Notes: generated by a model from the letters alone, not told the origin. A stretch of DNA of 64,000 nucleotides from Arthrobacter sp. UNC362MFTsu5.1 (GCF_000685965.1 NZ_JMLE01000005.1:124001-188000), one strand, 5' to 3'. Positions 34,038-43,330 are shown, counted from the stretch's first letter. Numbers and translations: made by a program.

Positions 34038-37000
34038 CTAGCGCCGGACGATTGACCTCAAGAGCCTCAATGCTACCGACAGTGACGCCATATCGTCCGC
34101 TTCGAGCGAGTTGACCTCCTCAAACATGCTCCTGGCACGGCCGAGCTGTTCGGCATTCAGGCCTTCCCACTCCAGTACCCGCTCCTCCGCGGGGGTTCCG
34201 GGCGACGTCGATTCAAGCACCGACGTCGTAATGTCCGAAATGGTGGAGTAGAGGTCATCACGCAAGGCGGCGCGGGCCAGCGCCTGCCAGCGGTCGCGGC
34301 GCGGGAGTTTGGTGATGCGTTCCAGGAGGGAATCGACGTGGAAGCGGTCGAACACCGTGTAATACACGTGTGCGATGTCTTCCACCGGCTCCGCATTGAT
34401 GTGGGCGATCTTGGCAATGTCGAGCAGTACGAAGCTTTCGAACAGTTCGGCCCAGCGATGGGCGAGATCCTCCGGAAGCTCCCAGCTGCGGGCCTTGTCC
34501 AGCCATGCAGCCACCCGGGCGCGGTCCTCGCCGCGCAGGTAATCGAGGAGCCGTGCCCGCATCGGATCCATCAGCGGCTTGAACTCAGCCACGATTTCGG
34601 AGATCGGCCGGGAAGCGTTGCCCTGGCCGATCACCCAGCGGACAGCCCGGTCCAGGAGCCGGCGGATGTCCAGGTGGACGGTGCTCCAGTGCTCGGTGGG
34701 GAAGGAGGCCGGCAGTTCGTTGAGCTCGCCGACCATGATGTCCAGCTCGTAGATTTCGCGGAGGGCCACAAACGCCTTGGCCACCGCGGCTTCGTTGGCT
34801 GATGTCTCTTCGATGGTGCGGAAGGCAAACGTGATGCCGCCAAGGTTGATCATGTCGTTGGCCACGACCGTGGCGATGATCTCGCGCCGCAGCGGATGGC
34901 TGTCGAGCTCGACGTCGAACCTCTCCCTCAGCTGCTTCGGGAAATAGGAGCGCAGCGTCTGCCTGAACCACGGATCGTCGGCGAGATCGCTCTCACGCAG
35001 AGCCGTTGCAAGTTCGATCTTGGCATAGGCCGCCAGCACCGAGAGTTCCGGCGACGTCAGCCCCTGCCCCTGGGCCAGGCGTTCCCGGAGGGTCGCGGTT
35101 GTGGGCAGCGCTTCGAGCTCGCGCTTGAGGTCGGCGGACTTCTCCAGCCAGTCCATCAGCCGTTCGTAGCTGGGGCTCCACTCCGCCACCCGGATACGGT
35201 CATTGAGGAGCAGGATGTTCTGGTCAATGTTGTCTTCCAGGACGAGCCGCCCGACTTCATCCGTCATGGACGCCAGGAAATCGGCCCGCTCGGCGGACTC
35301 GAGCTTGCCCGCGGCGACCATCCGGTCGACGAAGATCTTGATGTTGACCTCGTGGTCCGAGCAGTCGACTCCGGCCGAGTTGTCGATGGCGTCCGTGTTC
35401 AGAATGACACCCTGAAGTGCTGCCTCAATGCGTCCGCGCTGGGTCATGCCCAGGTTTCCGCCTTCGCCGACCACCTTGACGCGGAGGTCACGCCCGTCAA
35501 CGCGGATAGCGTCGTTGGCCTTGTCCCCCACCTCTGCATGCGTTTCGGTGCTTGCCTTGACGTAGGTTCCGATGCCGCCGTTGTACAGCAGATCGGCAGG
35601 CGCCAGGAGAATCGCGCGAAGGAGCTCAGGCGGGCTCAGCTCGGATGTGCCGTCCGGGAGTCCCAGGGCCGTCCGCACCTGGTCGGAGACAGGAATGGAC
35701 TTGGCCTGCCGTCCGTACACGCCGCCGCCTTCGCTGATCAGGGCCTTGTCGTAGTCATCCCAGGAGGACCGCGGCAGGTTGAACAGCCTCAGCCGCTCTT
35801 CGTAGGACGCCGCCTCGTCTGGATTCGGATCCAGGAAGATGTGGCGGTGGTCGAACGCGGCCAGCAGCCGGATGTGCTTCGACAGCAGCATGCCGTTGCC
35901 AAAGACGTCCCCGGACATGTCACCGACGCCCACCACGGTGAACGGCTCCGACTGCGTGTCAAGGTCGAGTTCGCTGAAGTGGCGCTTGACCGATTCCCAC
36001 GCGCCCCGGGCAGTGATCCCCATGGCTTTGTGGTCGTAGCCCACGGACCCGCCTGAAGCAAAGGCATCCCCGAGCCAGAAGCCGTATTCCGCCGAGAGCC
36101 CGTTGGCGATGTCCGAAAAGGTTGCGGTTCCCTTGTCTGCTGCGACAACCAGGTAATTGTCGTTGTCGTCGTAGCGGACGACGTCGGCCGGCGGAACCAC
36201 AGCTTCACCGTCCGGCGTGGTGATCAGGTTGTCCGTCAGGTCCAGCAGGCCCCGGATGAATGTCTTGTAGCTTTCCACGCCCTCCGCCATCCACGCGGTC
36301 CTGTCAGCGGCAGGATCCGGGAGCTGCTTGGCGAAGAATCCGCCCTTGGCGCCGGTGGGCACAATGACGGCGTTTTTGACAGTCTGCGCCTTAACAAGGC
36401 CAAGGATTTCGGTCCGGAAGTCCTCACGCCGGTCGGACCAGCGCAGCCCGCCGCGGGCCACCTTGCCGAAGCGGAGGTGCACGCCCTCCACCCTGGGCGA
36501 GTACACCCAGATTTCAAACATGGGTCGCGGGAAGGCCAGCCCGTCGATGGCGGCAGGATTTAGCTTGAAGCTCAGGTACGGCTTCTGCTGATAGAAGTTC
36601 GTCCGGAGCGTGGCCTCGATGAGGTTCGCGAAAGTCCGGAGCACGCGGTCGGCGTCCAGGGTGGCAACCTGTTCAATGGCGGCCGCCAGCTGCGCGCGGA
36701 CGGTGGCTTGGCGCTCCGCCCGGACGTCGTCCTCGAGTGCGGGGTCAAACCGTGCCGCGAAGAGCGCCACGAGCGAACGTGTCACGTCGGGATTTGCCAG
36801 GAGCGTGTCAGCGATGAATCCGAACGAATTTGTGTTGCCCATCTGACGCATGTACTTCGCATACGCGCGGAGAACCACAATCTGGCGCCACGGCATGCGC
36901 TCGCGCAGGACCAGGCGGTCGAAGCTGTCCGACTCGACGTCGCCGGAAACGGCGGCGCCGAAAGCCTCCGCCAACAGCTGGCCCGTCGCGAGGGGAGCAA

Positions 37001-38891
37001 CACCGGAGGGGTACTTCAGGCCCAGGTCGTACAGGAAGAAGTCCCGTTTGTCGGCCGTCTCGATTTCGAAGGGCCTCTCGTCGAGCACTTCGAGCCCCAG
37101 GTTGTGAAAGAACGGCAGGATCTGGCTGAGGCTCTTCGGCTCCAGCATGTAGAGCTTAACGCGGGCGTCCTCTTCGAGTGTTGCCCCTGCGCCCTCGGGC
37201 AGGTACACGTGCACGCCGGGCTTTTCGAGCCGCCCCTTTTCGGTCGGTTCGGCTGCGGAGCCGTACTTCTCAAAGCGCGCAATGTCCGTCAGCGCATCTT
37301 CAACCTCGTAGTCCACCCGGTAGCTGGCCGGGAAGGCCTCGGCCCAGGCAGAGGCAATCGCCTTGTTGTCGCCGTTGGCGCCACTGGCACGAAGCACTTC
37401 CGTGATGCCCTCGCTCCATGAACGCGCGGCCCGGACAAGCCTCTTCTCCAGTTCCTCGACATTGACGTCGCTGACGTCTGCGTCCTTCGGAAGCCGGATC
37501 CGGAAGAAGAGCCTGGCCAGCGCGGATTCGGTCATCCTGGCTTCGTAGTCAATGGAGACGGCGTGAAATGTCTCGCGGAGCTCCTGCTCGATGCGGAGGC
37601 GCACGTTGGTGGTGTAGCGGTCGCGGGGAAGGTACACGAGTGCGGACATGAACCGGCCGTAGATGTCGGGCCTCAGGAACAAGCGCGTGCGCCGCCGCTC
37701 CTGCAGTCTTTGAATGCCTGTTGCCGTCGCGGCGAGGTCGGAAACCTCGATCTGGAACAGTTCATCGCGGGGGTAGGTTTCGAGGATACCCAGCAGGTCT
37801 TTGCCCGAGTGGGAATGCGGCGGGAACCCGGCGCTGCGCAGGACGGCTTCGACCTTCTCGCGGACAATCGGAATGTTCCGAACCGACCCCGCGTAGGCGC
37901 TGGTGGCGAAGAGGCCGATGAACCGCTGCTCGCCGTTGACGTTGCCGGCGGCGTCGAAGCTCTTCACACCGATGTAGTCGAGGTAGGCCGGGCGGTGCAC
38001 TGTCGAGCGGGAGTTGGCTTTGGTGATCACCAGAGCGCGCTTTTCCCGCGCTTTCCTCCGGCCGGCGACGGTGAGGTGCTGGACGTGGTGCCCGTCCGCG
38101 CCGCTGCGCAGCAGTCCGAGTCCGCTTTCCTCCCGCAGTTCCAGGACGTCCTCGCCGGACTCAGTGACCAGGTCATATTCCCGGTAGCCGAGGAAGGTGA
38201 AGTTTCCGTCATCGAGCCACCGGAGGAGGTCCTGGGCCTGGCGAAGTTCCTCGATCTGGGAGGCATTGGCCACGTTGTCCAGGCCCTGGGCGATCTGCAG
38301 GGCCTTGTTGCGCATTTTCGGCCAGTCTTCAACGGCCGCCCGCACATCGCCGAGCACGCGTTCAACGCCTTCGATGAGCCGCGCCTGCGCTTCCTCACTG
38401 GCAAGGCCGATTTCGACGGCGATCCAGGACTCCATGTGCGAGGCGTTGTCACCCTGGGCAATCAGGTGCGACAGGCTTGGCATTGCGGCAGTGTCACCGC
38501 TGGAGATGCCGATGCTGGACGGAACCCTGTCCACCTTCGTCAGCCGGGAGGTTTCGCGGTTGCGCGTGACGACGAACAGCGGGTGGAGGACAAGGTGGAT
38601 TGCCGAGTTCTGGCGAACGAGCTCGGCGTTGACGGAGTCCACCAGAAACGGCATGTCGTCCGTGACGATATACACGACGCTGCAGTCCGATTCGTCCACG
38701 ATCCTGATGTTGGCCGTGCCCGGTCTGCGGACAGCGGCAACTTCGCGGTGGGTCTCGGCGCGGGCGGCCAGGACGTCCGGGGAATACGCCCGGGAATCCT
38801 CCTCCGCGAGATGCTCGTAATAGTCTCCGAAGTACCCTTCACGGGCTCCGAGCAAAACGGACTGATCCTCCACATTGGAGCCAGACGACAT
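34038..38891 (-). CDS. gdh: Large NAD-specific glutamate dehydrogenase (GDH-180 class)
   Basis: A 1617-residue enzyme that oxidatively deaminates glutamate to 2-oxoglutarate with NAD. The catalytic region carries KVARGGLRWSDRREDFRTE, PTGAKGGFF with the active-site lysine, and a Rossmann segment with GVGDMSGDVFGN. Long N- and C-terminal regions, including ACT-like regulatory segments at the N-terminus, match the 1600-residue class of Rv2476c and the Streptomyces enzyme. ATG 38891 is preferred because GGAGG lies 9 bases upstream; a TTG at 38897 is too close to it. The gene lies 51 bp below the TadZ-like gene on the same strand. Confidence 0.95.
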   Translation of the reverse strand: MSSGSNVEDQSVLLGAREGYFGDYYEHLAEEDSRAYSPDVLAARAETHREVAAVRRPGTANIRIVDESDCSVVYIVTDDMPFLVDSVNAELVRQNSAIHLVLHPLFVVTRNRETSRLTKVDRVPSSIGISSGDTAAMPSLSHLIAQGDNASHMESWIAVEIGLASEEAQARLIEGVERVLGDVRAAVEDWPKMRNKALQIAQGLDNVANASQIEELRQAQDLLRWLDDGNFTFLGYREYDLVTESGEDVLELREESGLGLLRSGADGHHVQHLTVAGRRKAREKRALVITKANSRSTVHRPAYLDYIGVKSFDAAGNVNGEQRFIGLFATSAYAGSVRNIPIVREKVEAVLRSAGFPPHSHSGKDLLGILETYPRDELFQIEVSDLAATATGIQRLQERRRTRLFLRPDIYGRFMSALVYLPRDRYTTNVRLRIEQELRETFHAVSIDYEARMTESALARLFFRIRLPKDADVSDVNVEELEKRLVRAARSWSEGITEVLRASGANGDNKAIASAWAEAFPASYRVDYEVEDALTDIARFEKYGSAAEPTEKGRLEKPGVHVYLPEGAGATLEEDARVKLYMLEPKSLSQILPFFHNLGLEVLDERPFEIETADKRDFFLYDLGLKYPSGVAPLATGQLLAEAFGAAVSGDVESDSFDRLVLRERMPWRQIVVLRAYAKYMRQMGNTNSFGFIADTLLANPDVTRSLVALFAARFDPALEDDVRAERQATVRAQLAAAIEQVATLDADRVLRTFANLIEATLRTNFYQQKPYLSFKLNPAAIDGLAFPRPMFEIWVYSPRVEGVHLRFGKVARGGLRWSDRREDFRTEILGLVKAQTVKNAVIVPTGAKGGFFAKQLPDPAADRTAWMAEGVESYKTFIRGLLDLTDNLITTPDGEAVVPPADVVRYDDNDNYLVVAADKGTATFSDIANGLSAEYGFWLGDAFASGGSVGYDHKAMGITARGAWESVKRHFSELDLDTQSEPFTVVGVGDMSGDVFGNGMLLSKHIRLLAAFDHRHIFLDPNPDEAASYEERLRLFNLPRSSWDDYDKALISEGGGVYGRQAKSIPVSDQVRTALGLPDGTSELSPPELLRAILLAPADLLYNGGIGTYVKASTETHAEVGDKANDAIRVDGRDLRVKVVGEGGNLGMTQRGRIEAALQGVILNTDAIDNSAGVDCSDHEVNIKIFVDRMVAAGKLESAERADFLASMTDEVGRLVLEDNIDQNILLLNDRIRVAEWSPSYERLMDWLEKSADLKRELEALPTTATLRERLAQGQGLTSPELSVLAAYAKIELATALRESDLADDPWFRQTLRSYFPKQLRERFDVELDSHPLRREIIATVVANDMINLGGITFAFRTIEETSANEAAVAKAFVALREIYELDIMVGELNELPASFPTEHWSTVHLDIRRLLDRAVRWVIGQGNASRPISEIVAEFKPLMDPMRARLLDYLRGEDRARVAAWLDKARSWELPEDLAHRWAELFESFVLLDIAKIAHINAEPVEDIAHVYYTVFDRFHVDSLLERITKLPRRDRWQALARAALRDDLYSTISDITTSVLESTSPGTPAEERVLEWEGLNAEQLGRARSMFEEVNSLEADDMASLSVALRLLRSIVRR

Positions 38892-38948
38892 CGACAAACG
38901 CCTCCATCACAAGTTCATGGCTGCCTCATTGCAGCCCTTATGGCGAGC

Positions 38949-40259
38949 CTAGCCCTTTAGGTGTCGCTTCGCTGTGGAAGAAAAGACAGAGGATCTGCGT
39001 TTTTGCTGGGCAGGTGCACAAACCAATTCGGCAATGGCCTGGCGAAGTCCGGACTCGGGTGCAGCCTCCAGCAGAAGGCTCCCGGCGATGAGCGCCGCAT
39101 CACTTGCTGCACTGTCTGCCGGGAGGAATGCGAAGATCCCTTCTGACGGCCCGTACCTTTCCCATGCCTCGCGCAGCTGGCGCTCGGGGAAGCGTCCGGC
39201 GGCCGCGGCCCGAACCTTGTTCAGAACCACCTTCGGTGAAGCCTGCGGAACCGCTGCCTCGAGTTCAGAAAGGCCGCGGACGAGTCGCGGCACGCCGATG
39301 GAGTCGGCCGATCCCACGGCATAGACGGTGTCTGCAAGCTCGAGGCTCCGAAGCGTGGCGGCATTCCTGCGTGGAGCCATGGTGTCAAAGCTGAGTTCCT
39401 CGTCCGCTTCGAGGCAGAAGCCGGCATCCACTACGACGAAGTCCGCCACCTCCCTGGCCTTCTCAAACACAACACCCAGGGCTGCTGCGCGCAATTCCGT
39501 CCAGCGATCCGCACGTGTGATGCCTGTCAGGATCCGGAGCGTCCCGGACTTGAGGACGACGGGTGTGGCAATTTTCAGGAGCGCGCCGGCATCCAGTTGT
39601 CCGAGGTCGGCCAGCCGGCATGCCTGGGCGAGACCTGCGGATTCATCCAGCAGCCCCAGCATGCCCGCGACGCTGGCGCCATAGCTGTCGGCGTCAATCA
39701 GAAGAACCGAATTGCCTGCAGCGGCCAGTTCACCGGCCACATTGACGGCCAGCAGAGTCCGGCCGGGGGAACCCGTGGGACCCCAGACAGTGATGACCTG
39801 TCCGCTGCCGGACGGTTCTTCCGGGACGGGATCGATCTCCTCCGGCACGGTCCGGATGGCGGCACCCGTGTCCGCGAATCCACTGTCCCGCCCCTGAAAC
39901 GGCGCGGGACTGGCCCACCGAGCAACCGCGCCTGAGATCCTGCCCGCAAGTGCTGCCGAGTCAACCCCCGCCGGCGCTGCCGTGACACCGATCGCTGTCA
40001 GCCTCGCCGTTTCTTCTGCGCTGTCCGTCAATGCGATGACGACGACGCCCACAGCGGTGAGCCGGTCAACGAGCGAGGCCGTCAGTTCGTCACTGCCCTC
40101 CGCGACAACGGCCGCCCGGGCGAGGCCGCTCTGGCAAGCAGCCAGCAGCTCTGTCAGCTCCGAGCATCTCCTCACGACGGTGACCGGTCCATGGAGGCGT
40201 TCAAGGCCGCCGACCAGGTCCTCCCGGGACTGGCCCACCGTGACGACCGGAATACTCAT
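38949..40259 (-). CDS. TadZ/CpaE-like MinD-family protein with altered P-loop
   Basis: A 436-residue protein with an atypical receiver-like N-terminal half (about 1-115), an acidic linker and a MinD/ParA-like domain from about 153. The P-loop reads GPTGSPGRT (160-168), with Arg167 where the lysine is expected. The next conserved segments, LLIDADSYGASVAG and DFVVVDAG, are normal. This is the layout of TadZ/CpaE, which places Tad pilus machines at the cell pole; Ssd/Rv3660c of mycobacteria is a relative. It overlaps the SAF gene by 4 bp. Nucleotide binding may be altered. Confidence 0.8.
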   Translation of the reverse strand: MSIPVVTVGQSREDLVGGLERLHGPVTVVRRCSELTELLAACQSGLARAAVVAEGSDELTASLVDRLTAVGVVVIALTDSAEETARLTAIGVTAAPAGVDSAALAGRISGAVARWASPAPFQGRDSGFADTGAAIRTVPEEIDPVPEEPSGSGQVITVWGPTGSPGRTLLAVNVAGELAAAGNSVLLIDADSYGASVAGMLGLLDESAGLAQACRLADLGQLDAGALLKIATPVVLKSGTLRILTGITRADRWTELRAAALGVVFEKAREVADFVVVDAGFCLEADEELSFDTMAPRRNAATLRSLELADTVYAVGSADSIGVPRLVRGLSELEAAVPQASPKVVLNKVRAAAAGRFPERQLREAWERYGPSEGIFAFLPADSAASDAALIAGSLLLEAAPESGLRQAIAELVCAPAQQKRRSSVFSSTAKRHLKG

Positions 40260-40897
40260 GACGTTCCGCCCGGGTTCCAGACCACCGAAATCCTCGCCTT
40301 GTTCGCTTGGGCACCCAGCAGCCTTGGCATCTGCTCGTCAGTGACAAGGACCATGACCACCGTGGAGCGTGACGATCCCAGTGTGGTCGAACCCGGGGTG
40401 ACTTCAGCGATCTCGGCCCCTGGAAGCAGCAACTTCGGCTCGCTGAAGCCGTTGCGGGCATCAGGCAGGGCCACCCAGACGTCAACCCGTGATCCAGCCG
40501 CGGCCTGTTCCGGCAGGGCTTCGTCGATAGTAATTGCGACCGGCTTACGGTTCAGCACATCGGACTTGCCAAGGCTTCCCCGAGGGACCAACTGGTCCGG
40601 ACCGATCCGCTGTACAGCGACCATGCCTTCGGGAAGTCCCGCCTCTGCGGTGACATAGTGGGATTCCACGTCGCCGAGCCTGACCTTCACTCGGTTGACG
40701 TTTTCGGCAGTGAGTTTTTCACCCACGGCGATCTGGCCCTTTGCCGCAAACACCTCGGTGGTCTGATCGGCGGCCCCGACCAGCGATACAACACCGGCCA
40801 CGGAGGCCAGGACCAGCAGGAACCCGAGAAGGAGCCGCGGATCTTTCCAAGACGGCTTTTTGAGCCTGACTGCAGTGGCCGTCGTACCTGAACTCAC
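40256..40897 (-). CDS. SAF-domain protein (CpaB/RcpC-like)
   Basis: A 213-residue protein with one membrane helix (about 25-45) and an extracytoplasmic SAF domain (VFAAKGQIAVGEKLTAENV...). CpaB/RcpC proteins assemble around Tad secretins or, in Gram-positives, around the pilus base. The GTG at 40897 is chosen because GGGGGGAG lies 7 bases upstream; the frame extends 27 codons further without SAF similarity. It is the first gene of the SAF-TadZ pair and is transcribed divergently from the small HTH gene. Confidence 0.8.
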   Translation of the reverse strand: MSSGTTATAVRLKKPSWKDPRLLLGFLLVLASVAGVVSLVGAADQTTEVFAAKGQIAVGEKLTAENVNRVKVRLGDVESHYVTAEAGLPEGMVAVQRIGPDQLVPRGSLGKSDVLNRKPVAITIDEALPEQAAAGSRVDVWVALPDARNGFSEPKLLLPGAEIAEVTPGSTTLGSSRSTVVMVLVTDEQMPRLLGAQANKARISVVWNPGGTS

Positions 40898-40974
40898 GTA
40901 CCCGCTCCCCCCATCGGTGCCGACGGACTGGTTGATGCGCCGGACTACCTCATTGTTACGGCAAACGGGCCTGA

Positions 40975-41004
40975 TCAAAAGTCAAAAGAACAAACAACGT
41001 CAAA
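40975..41004. promoter_or_regulatory. TCAAA repeat cluster between the SAF and HTH genes
   Basis: TCAAA occurs at 40975, 40982 and 41000, with a related ACAAA at 40990, all in one orientation in the 154-bp divergent region. The same pentamer is arrayed upstream of the LysM gene at 41998-42042. Such direct repeats suit a small head-to-tail DNA-binding protein. Confidence 0.45.
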
Positions 41005-41051
41005 CTGTGGATAACAGCACCACCCGACGCCAATGGTGGCAAAATAGAAGC

Positions 41052-41267
41052 ATGCCCCGATTCCTCACCCTCGCAGACGTAGCCGAACAGCTGCAGATCA
41101 ACTCCCCGGCGGCCTATGCGCTGGTGCGCAGCGGCGAACTCAAAGCCATCCAGGTGGGCGGCCGCGGACAGTGGCGCGTGGAAGAAAAGATGCTGGAACA
41201 GTACATCGAAGAGCGGTACGCGGAAGCCGAGCGCATGATCCAGGAAGCCAAGTCCAAGTCAGTCTGA
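41052..41267 (+). CDS. Small HTH (excisionase/BldC-like) DNA-binding protein
   Basis: A 71-residue protein that is almost entirely a MerR/excisionase-type winged HTH: FLTLADVAEQLQIN is helix 1-turn-helix 2, followed by a recognition region and the wing GGRGQWRVEEKMLEQYI. It lacks a ligand-binding part. BldC and related actinobacterial proteins of this size bind direct repeats head to tail. Its own upstream region and that of the nearby LysM gene carry arrays of TCAAA repeats, which makes it the obvious candidate to bind them; this is inference. A weak AGAAG precedes the ATG. Confidence 0.82.
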   Translation: MPRFLTLADVAEQLQINSPAAYALVRSGELKAIQVGGRGQWRVEEKMLEQYIEERYAEAERMIQEAKSKSV

Positions 41268-41330
41268 GCTGGGATGCCGGGCGGGGCCGGGACCGTGCGC
41301 GGGTGTACGCACCGCAGCGCAGGAGTGCGC

Positions 41331-41903
41331 TCACAGATCCGCTCCGCGTACCGAACGTAGTGCACCCAGCGAGGAAAAGGGTACCGAGGCAATCTGGCTG
41401 ACGTTGGCGGCTCGGCGGACTTCTCCGGGCCTGGTCATGGCCAGATCGAAATAGTCCCGCCCCACGCGGTCGATAACTCCATTCAGTCCCGCCACGCCCT
41501 GCGGGCCGCCGATGAGAACTACCGTCAGATCTGCCCTGTCTCGCGCCAGCCCGCGAAGGGCACTGGCCAGCCCCAGCTTTCGCCGGACGGATGACGGCTC
41601 CGCCATCGCCAACCTCCCCAGGCCGTGGTACCGGGAAACTGCAGCAAAGGGGACCAGCACCTGGTGGGGAGGATCGTTGAGCACCAGGCTCTCTCCGCCC
41701 ACGTGACTCAAGACGCCCTCGAACACGGCCCCCGATCCCAGGTGAACCGCCACCCTAAGCCCCAACGAACCGCGCAACCTGTCGGCCAGCTCCACGCCTG
41801 CGACATCTGCCCGCGACCGTTCGGCGATTTCCGATTCGAGCTCCAGCCGGCCAACTGAGGCCAGCTGTGCCTCCATGTCCTCAAACAAGGCGTCCCAACG
41901 CAT
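41331..41903 (-). CDS. Unknown protein with two possible Sm-like barrels
   Basis: A 190-residue soluble protein without a recognised family. Two segments look like small beta-barrels of the Sm/LSM type: HLGSGAVFEGVLSHVGGESLVLND (about 55-80) and the later stretch around VVLIGGPQGVAGLNGVIDRVG (about 127-150), each followed by a strand and a PF.(A/S) motif. An Arg-rich helix (RRKLGLASALRGLARDR) links them. The order (charged helix, barrel, helix, barrel) could bind RNA or mediate oligomers, but this is only visual. It runs opposite to the HTH and LysM genes. Confidence 0.7.
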   Translation of the reverse strand: MRWDALFEDMEAQLASVGRLELESEIAERSRADVAGVELADRLRGSLGLRVAVHLGSGAVFEGVLSHVGGESLVLNDPPHQVLVPFAAVSRYHGLGRLAMAEPSSVRRKLGLASALRGLARDRADLTVVLIGGPQGVAGLNGVIDRVGRDYFDLAMTRPGEVRRAANVSQIASVPFSSLGALRSVRGADL

Positions 41904-41997
41904 GCCGCCAATCTAGGCGCGCACCGTGCCGCGGTCAATTCGCGGCCGGCCAATGCGACGAAAAAACAAATCACTGGACAAAAGTCGGAAAGTGAGT

Positions 41998-42042
41998 TCA
42001 AACTGGATTCAAATAGATCAAACAGCATCAAACGCTATCAAA
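41998..42042 (+). promoter_or_regulatory. Five helically phased TCAAA repeats upstream of the LysM gene
   Basis: TCAAA begins at 41998, 42009, 42018, 42028 and 42038, spacings of 11, 9, 10 and 10 bases, all on the same strand. This places every copy on one face of the helix. The array ends 19 bases before the ATG, so it overlaps the likely promoter or leader. It suggests cooperative binding of a small regulator; intrinsic curvature is an alternative. Confidence 0.6.
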
Positions 42043-42061
42043 TGACTTGAGGAGAGGGATT

Positions 42062-42823
42062 ATGGAAGTTTCCCGCGGCAGGCTGCTCCGCTCGGACGCA
42101 ATGCTGGCAGTGGCGATCCTGCTTCTCGGTCTCTTTCTGGCGGCAACAGGCGCCTCGCTGACGGAGCGATGGCAGCGATCATCTGCACGGGACCAATCAC
42201 TGGCTTTCGAAGACCTGCTCGGATTCGTCGTCGCCACAACGGGACTCATCATTGTCGCCTGGTGGATCTTGTCGCTGGTGATTGCAATAACATCCGCCGG
42301 CCTGGAACGGGCCGGAAGCCGCCGGGCCGCGGAGATCACCGGAAAATACAGTCCTGCCTTCATGCGCCGCCTCGCCCTCGCCGCAGTGGGACTTCAGCTG
42401 CTGGGAGCCCCGCTTGCCCATGCCGGCACGGTGAGTGCCGACCCTCGGTGGAGTCCAACCTCCCCACAGGCCACTGCAGCAGTGTGGATGCCCACCGAAC
42501 AGGCGGCGTCAGCACCTCACCCAGGTCCCGGCGGCACGGATCCACGGTGGAAACCGAATGCTCCTGTCGTCGGCCCGGGTCCAATGACGGCACATCCTGT
42601 GCGGTCGGCCCGCCAACACCCGGTTGACGAGGACGGATACGTGACGGTGGTGGCCGGTGACTCGTTGTGGACCATTGCGGCCAACCAGCTGGGCGGCTCC
42701 GCTTCTGATCGCGACATCGCCCTGGAATGGCCGCGCTGGTACGAGGCGAACAGGGCCGTTCTGGGTGACAACCCCGATTTCCTTCTTCCGGGACAGGTAC
42801 TCCGGCCTCCGTCCACGTCCTAA
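42062..42823 (+). CDS. Membrane-anchored LysM domain protein
   Basis: A 253-residue protein with three hydrophobic helices (about 10-30, 50-75, 103-120), a Pro/Ala-rich linker and a C-terminal LysM domain (YVTVVAGDSLWTIAANQLGG ... LLPGQVLRPP). LysM binds the N-acetylglucosamine of peptidoglycan, so the protein should tether the membrane to the wall. The ATG has GAGGAGAGGG a few bases upstream, a very strong ribosome-binding site. It is followed 54 bp later by the DUF6459 gene and probably shares its terminator. Confidence 0.85.
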   Translation: MEVSRGRLLRSDAMLAVAILLLGLFLAATGASLTERWQRSSARDQSLAFEDLLGFVVATTGLIIVAWWILSLVIAITSAGLERAGSRRAAEITGKYSPAFMRRLALAAVGLQLLGAPLAHAGTVSADPRWSPTSPQATAAVWMPTEQAASAPHPGPGGTDPRWKPNAPVVGPGPMTAHPVRSARQHPVDEDGYVTVVAGDSLWTIAANQLGGSASDRDIALEWPRWYEANRAVLGDNPDFLLPGQVLRPPSTS

Positions 42824-42877
42824 ATCCGCAGCAACCCTGAACCTATAGATATCCGCCATCAATCAGAGGAAAACGTC

Positions 42878-43330
42878 ATGAGCGCATTGCATCTGGTCCC
42901 CGCCCTGCCGCAGGCGGAACACACCGCAGCCGGCGGCCCGGTTCAAGCCACGGAGAACCGCCGCGTCCTCCAGCTGGTGGATGAGAACAGGGAAATCTGT
43001 GCCATTGCCCGAGGGACGGTACAGGCCGCCATCGAGGTACTGGCGGGCACTCGTCCCATCCAGCAGCTCTCACGCAGGCTTGACCAACGATGCCTGGCAT
43101 CACTGCAGCACCGCGCCGCACTGACCCGACGGGTTGCGGCCGGACCGTCCCCGACAGCAGGGCGACTGCACCGCAATCCGGCCGTCCGCACGGTCCGCGC
43201 CTGCCAAGTCGCAGCGGGGATCTACGAGGCAAGTGCCGTCGTCGTGGATGAACTACGGGTCCGCGCCGTGGCAGTAAGGCTGGAGCGCAGCAACCAGGTG
43301 TGGCGGATCACAGCGCTGGAGATCGGCTGA
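42878..43330 (+). CDS. DUF6459 (Rv3235-like) protein
   Basis: A 150-residue basic protein with an alanine/arginine-rich composition. The N-terminal half is helical and variable; the conserved C-terminal half runs from RTVRACQVAAGIYEASAVV to LERSNQVWRITALEIG, the family signature of Rv3235-like proteins. Function is unknown. The gene lies just upstream of secA (convergent), the same neighbourhood as Rv3235 near secA1 in M. tuberculosis. It ends at a strong hairpin terminator. Confidence 0.75.
   Translation: MSALHLVPALPQAEHTAAGGPVQATENRRVLQLVDENREICAIARGTVQAAIEVLAGTRPIQQLSRRLDQRCLASLQHRAALTRRVAAGPSPTAGRLHRNPAVRTVRACQVAAGIYEASAVVVDELRVRAVAVRLERSNQVWRITALEIG

Noticed and set aside
37563..38960. 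Plus-strand frame of 465 codons opposite the glutamate dehydrogenase N-terminus
   Set aside because: Antisense shadow; no ribosome-binding site and no family features.
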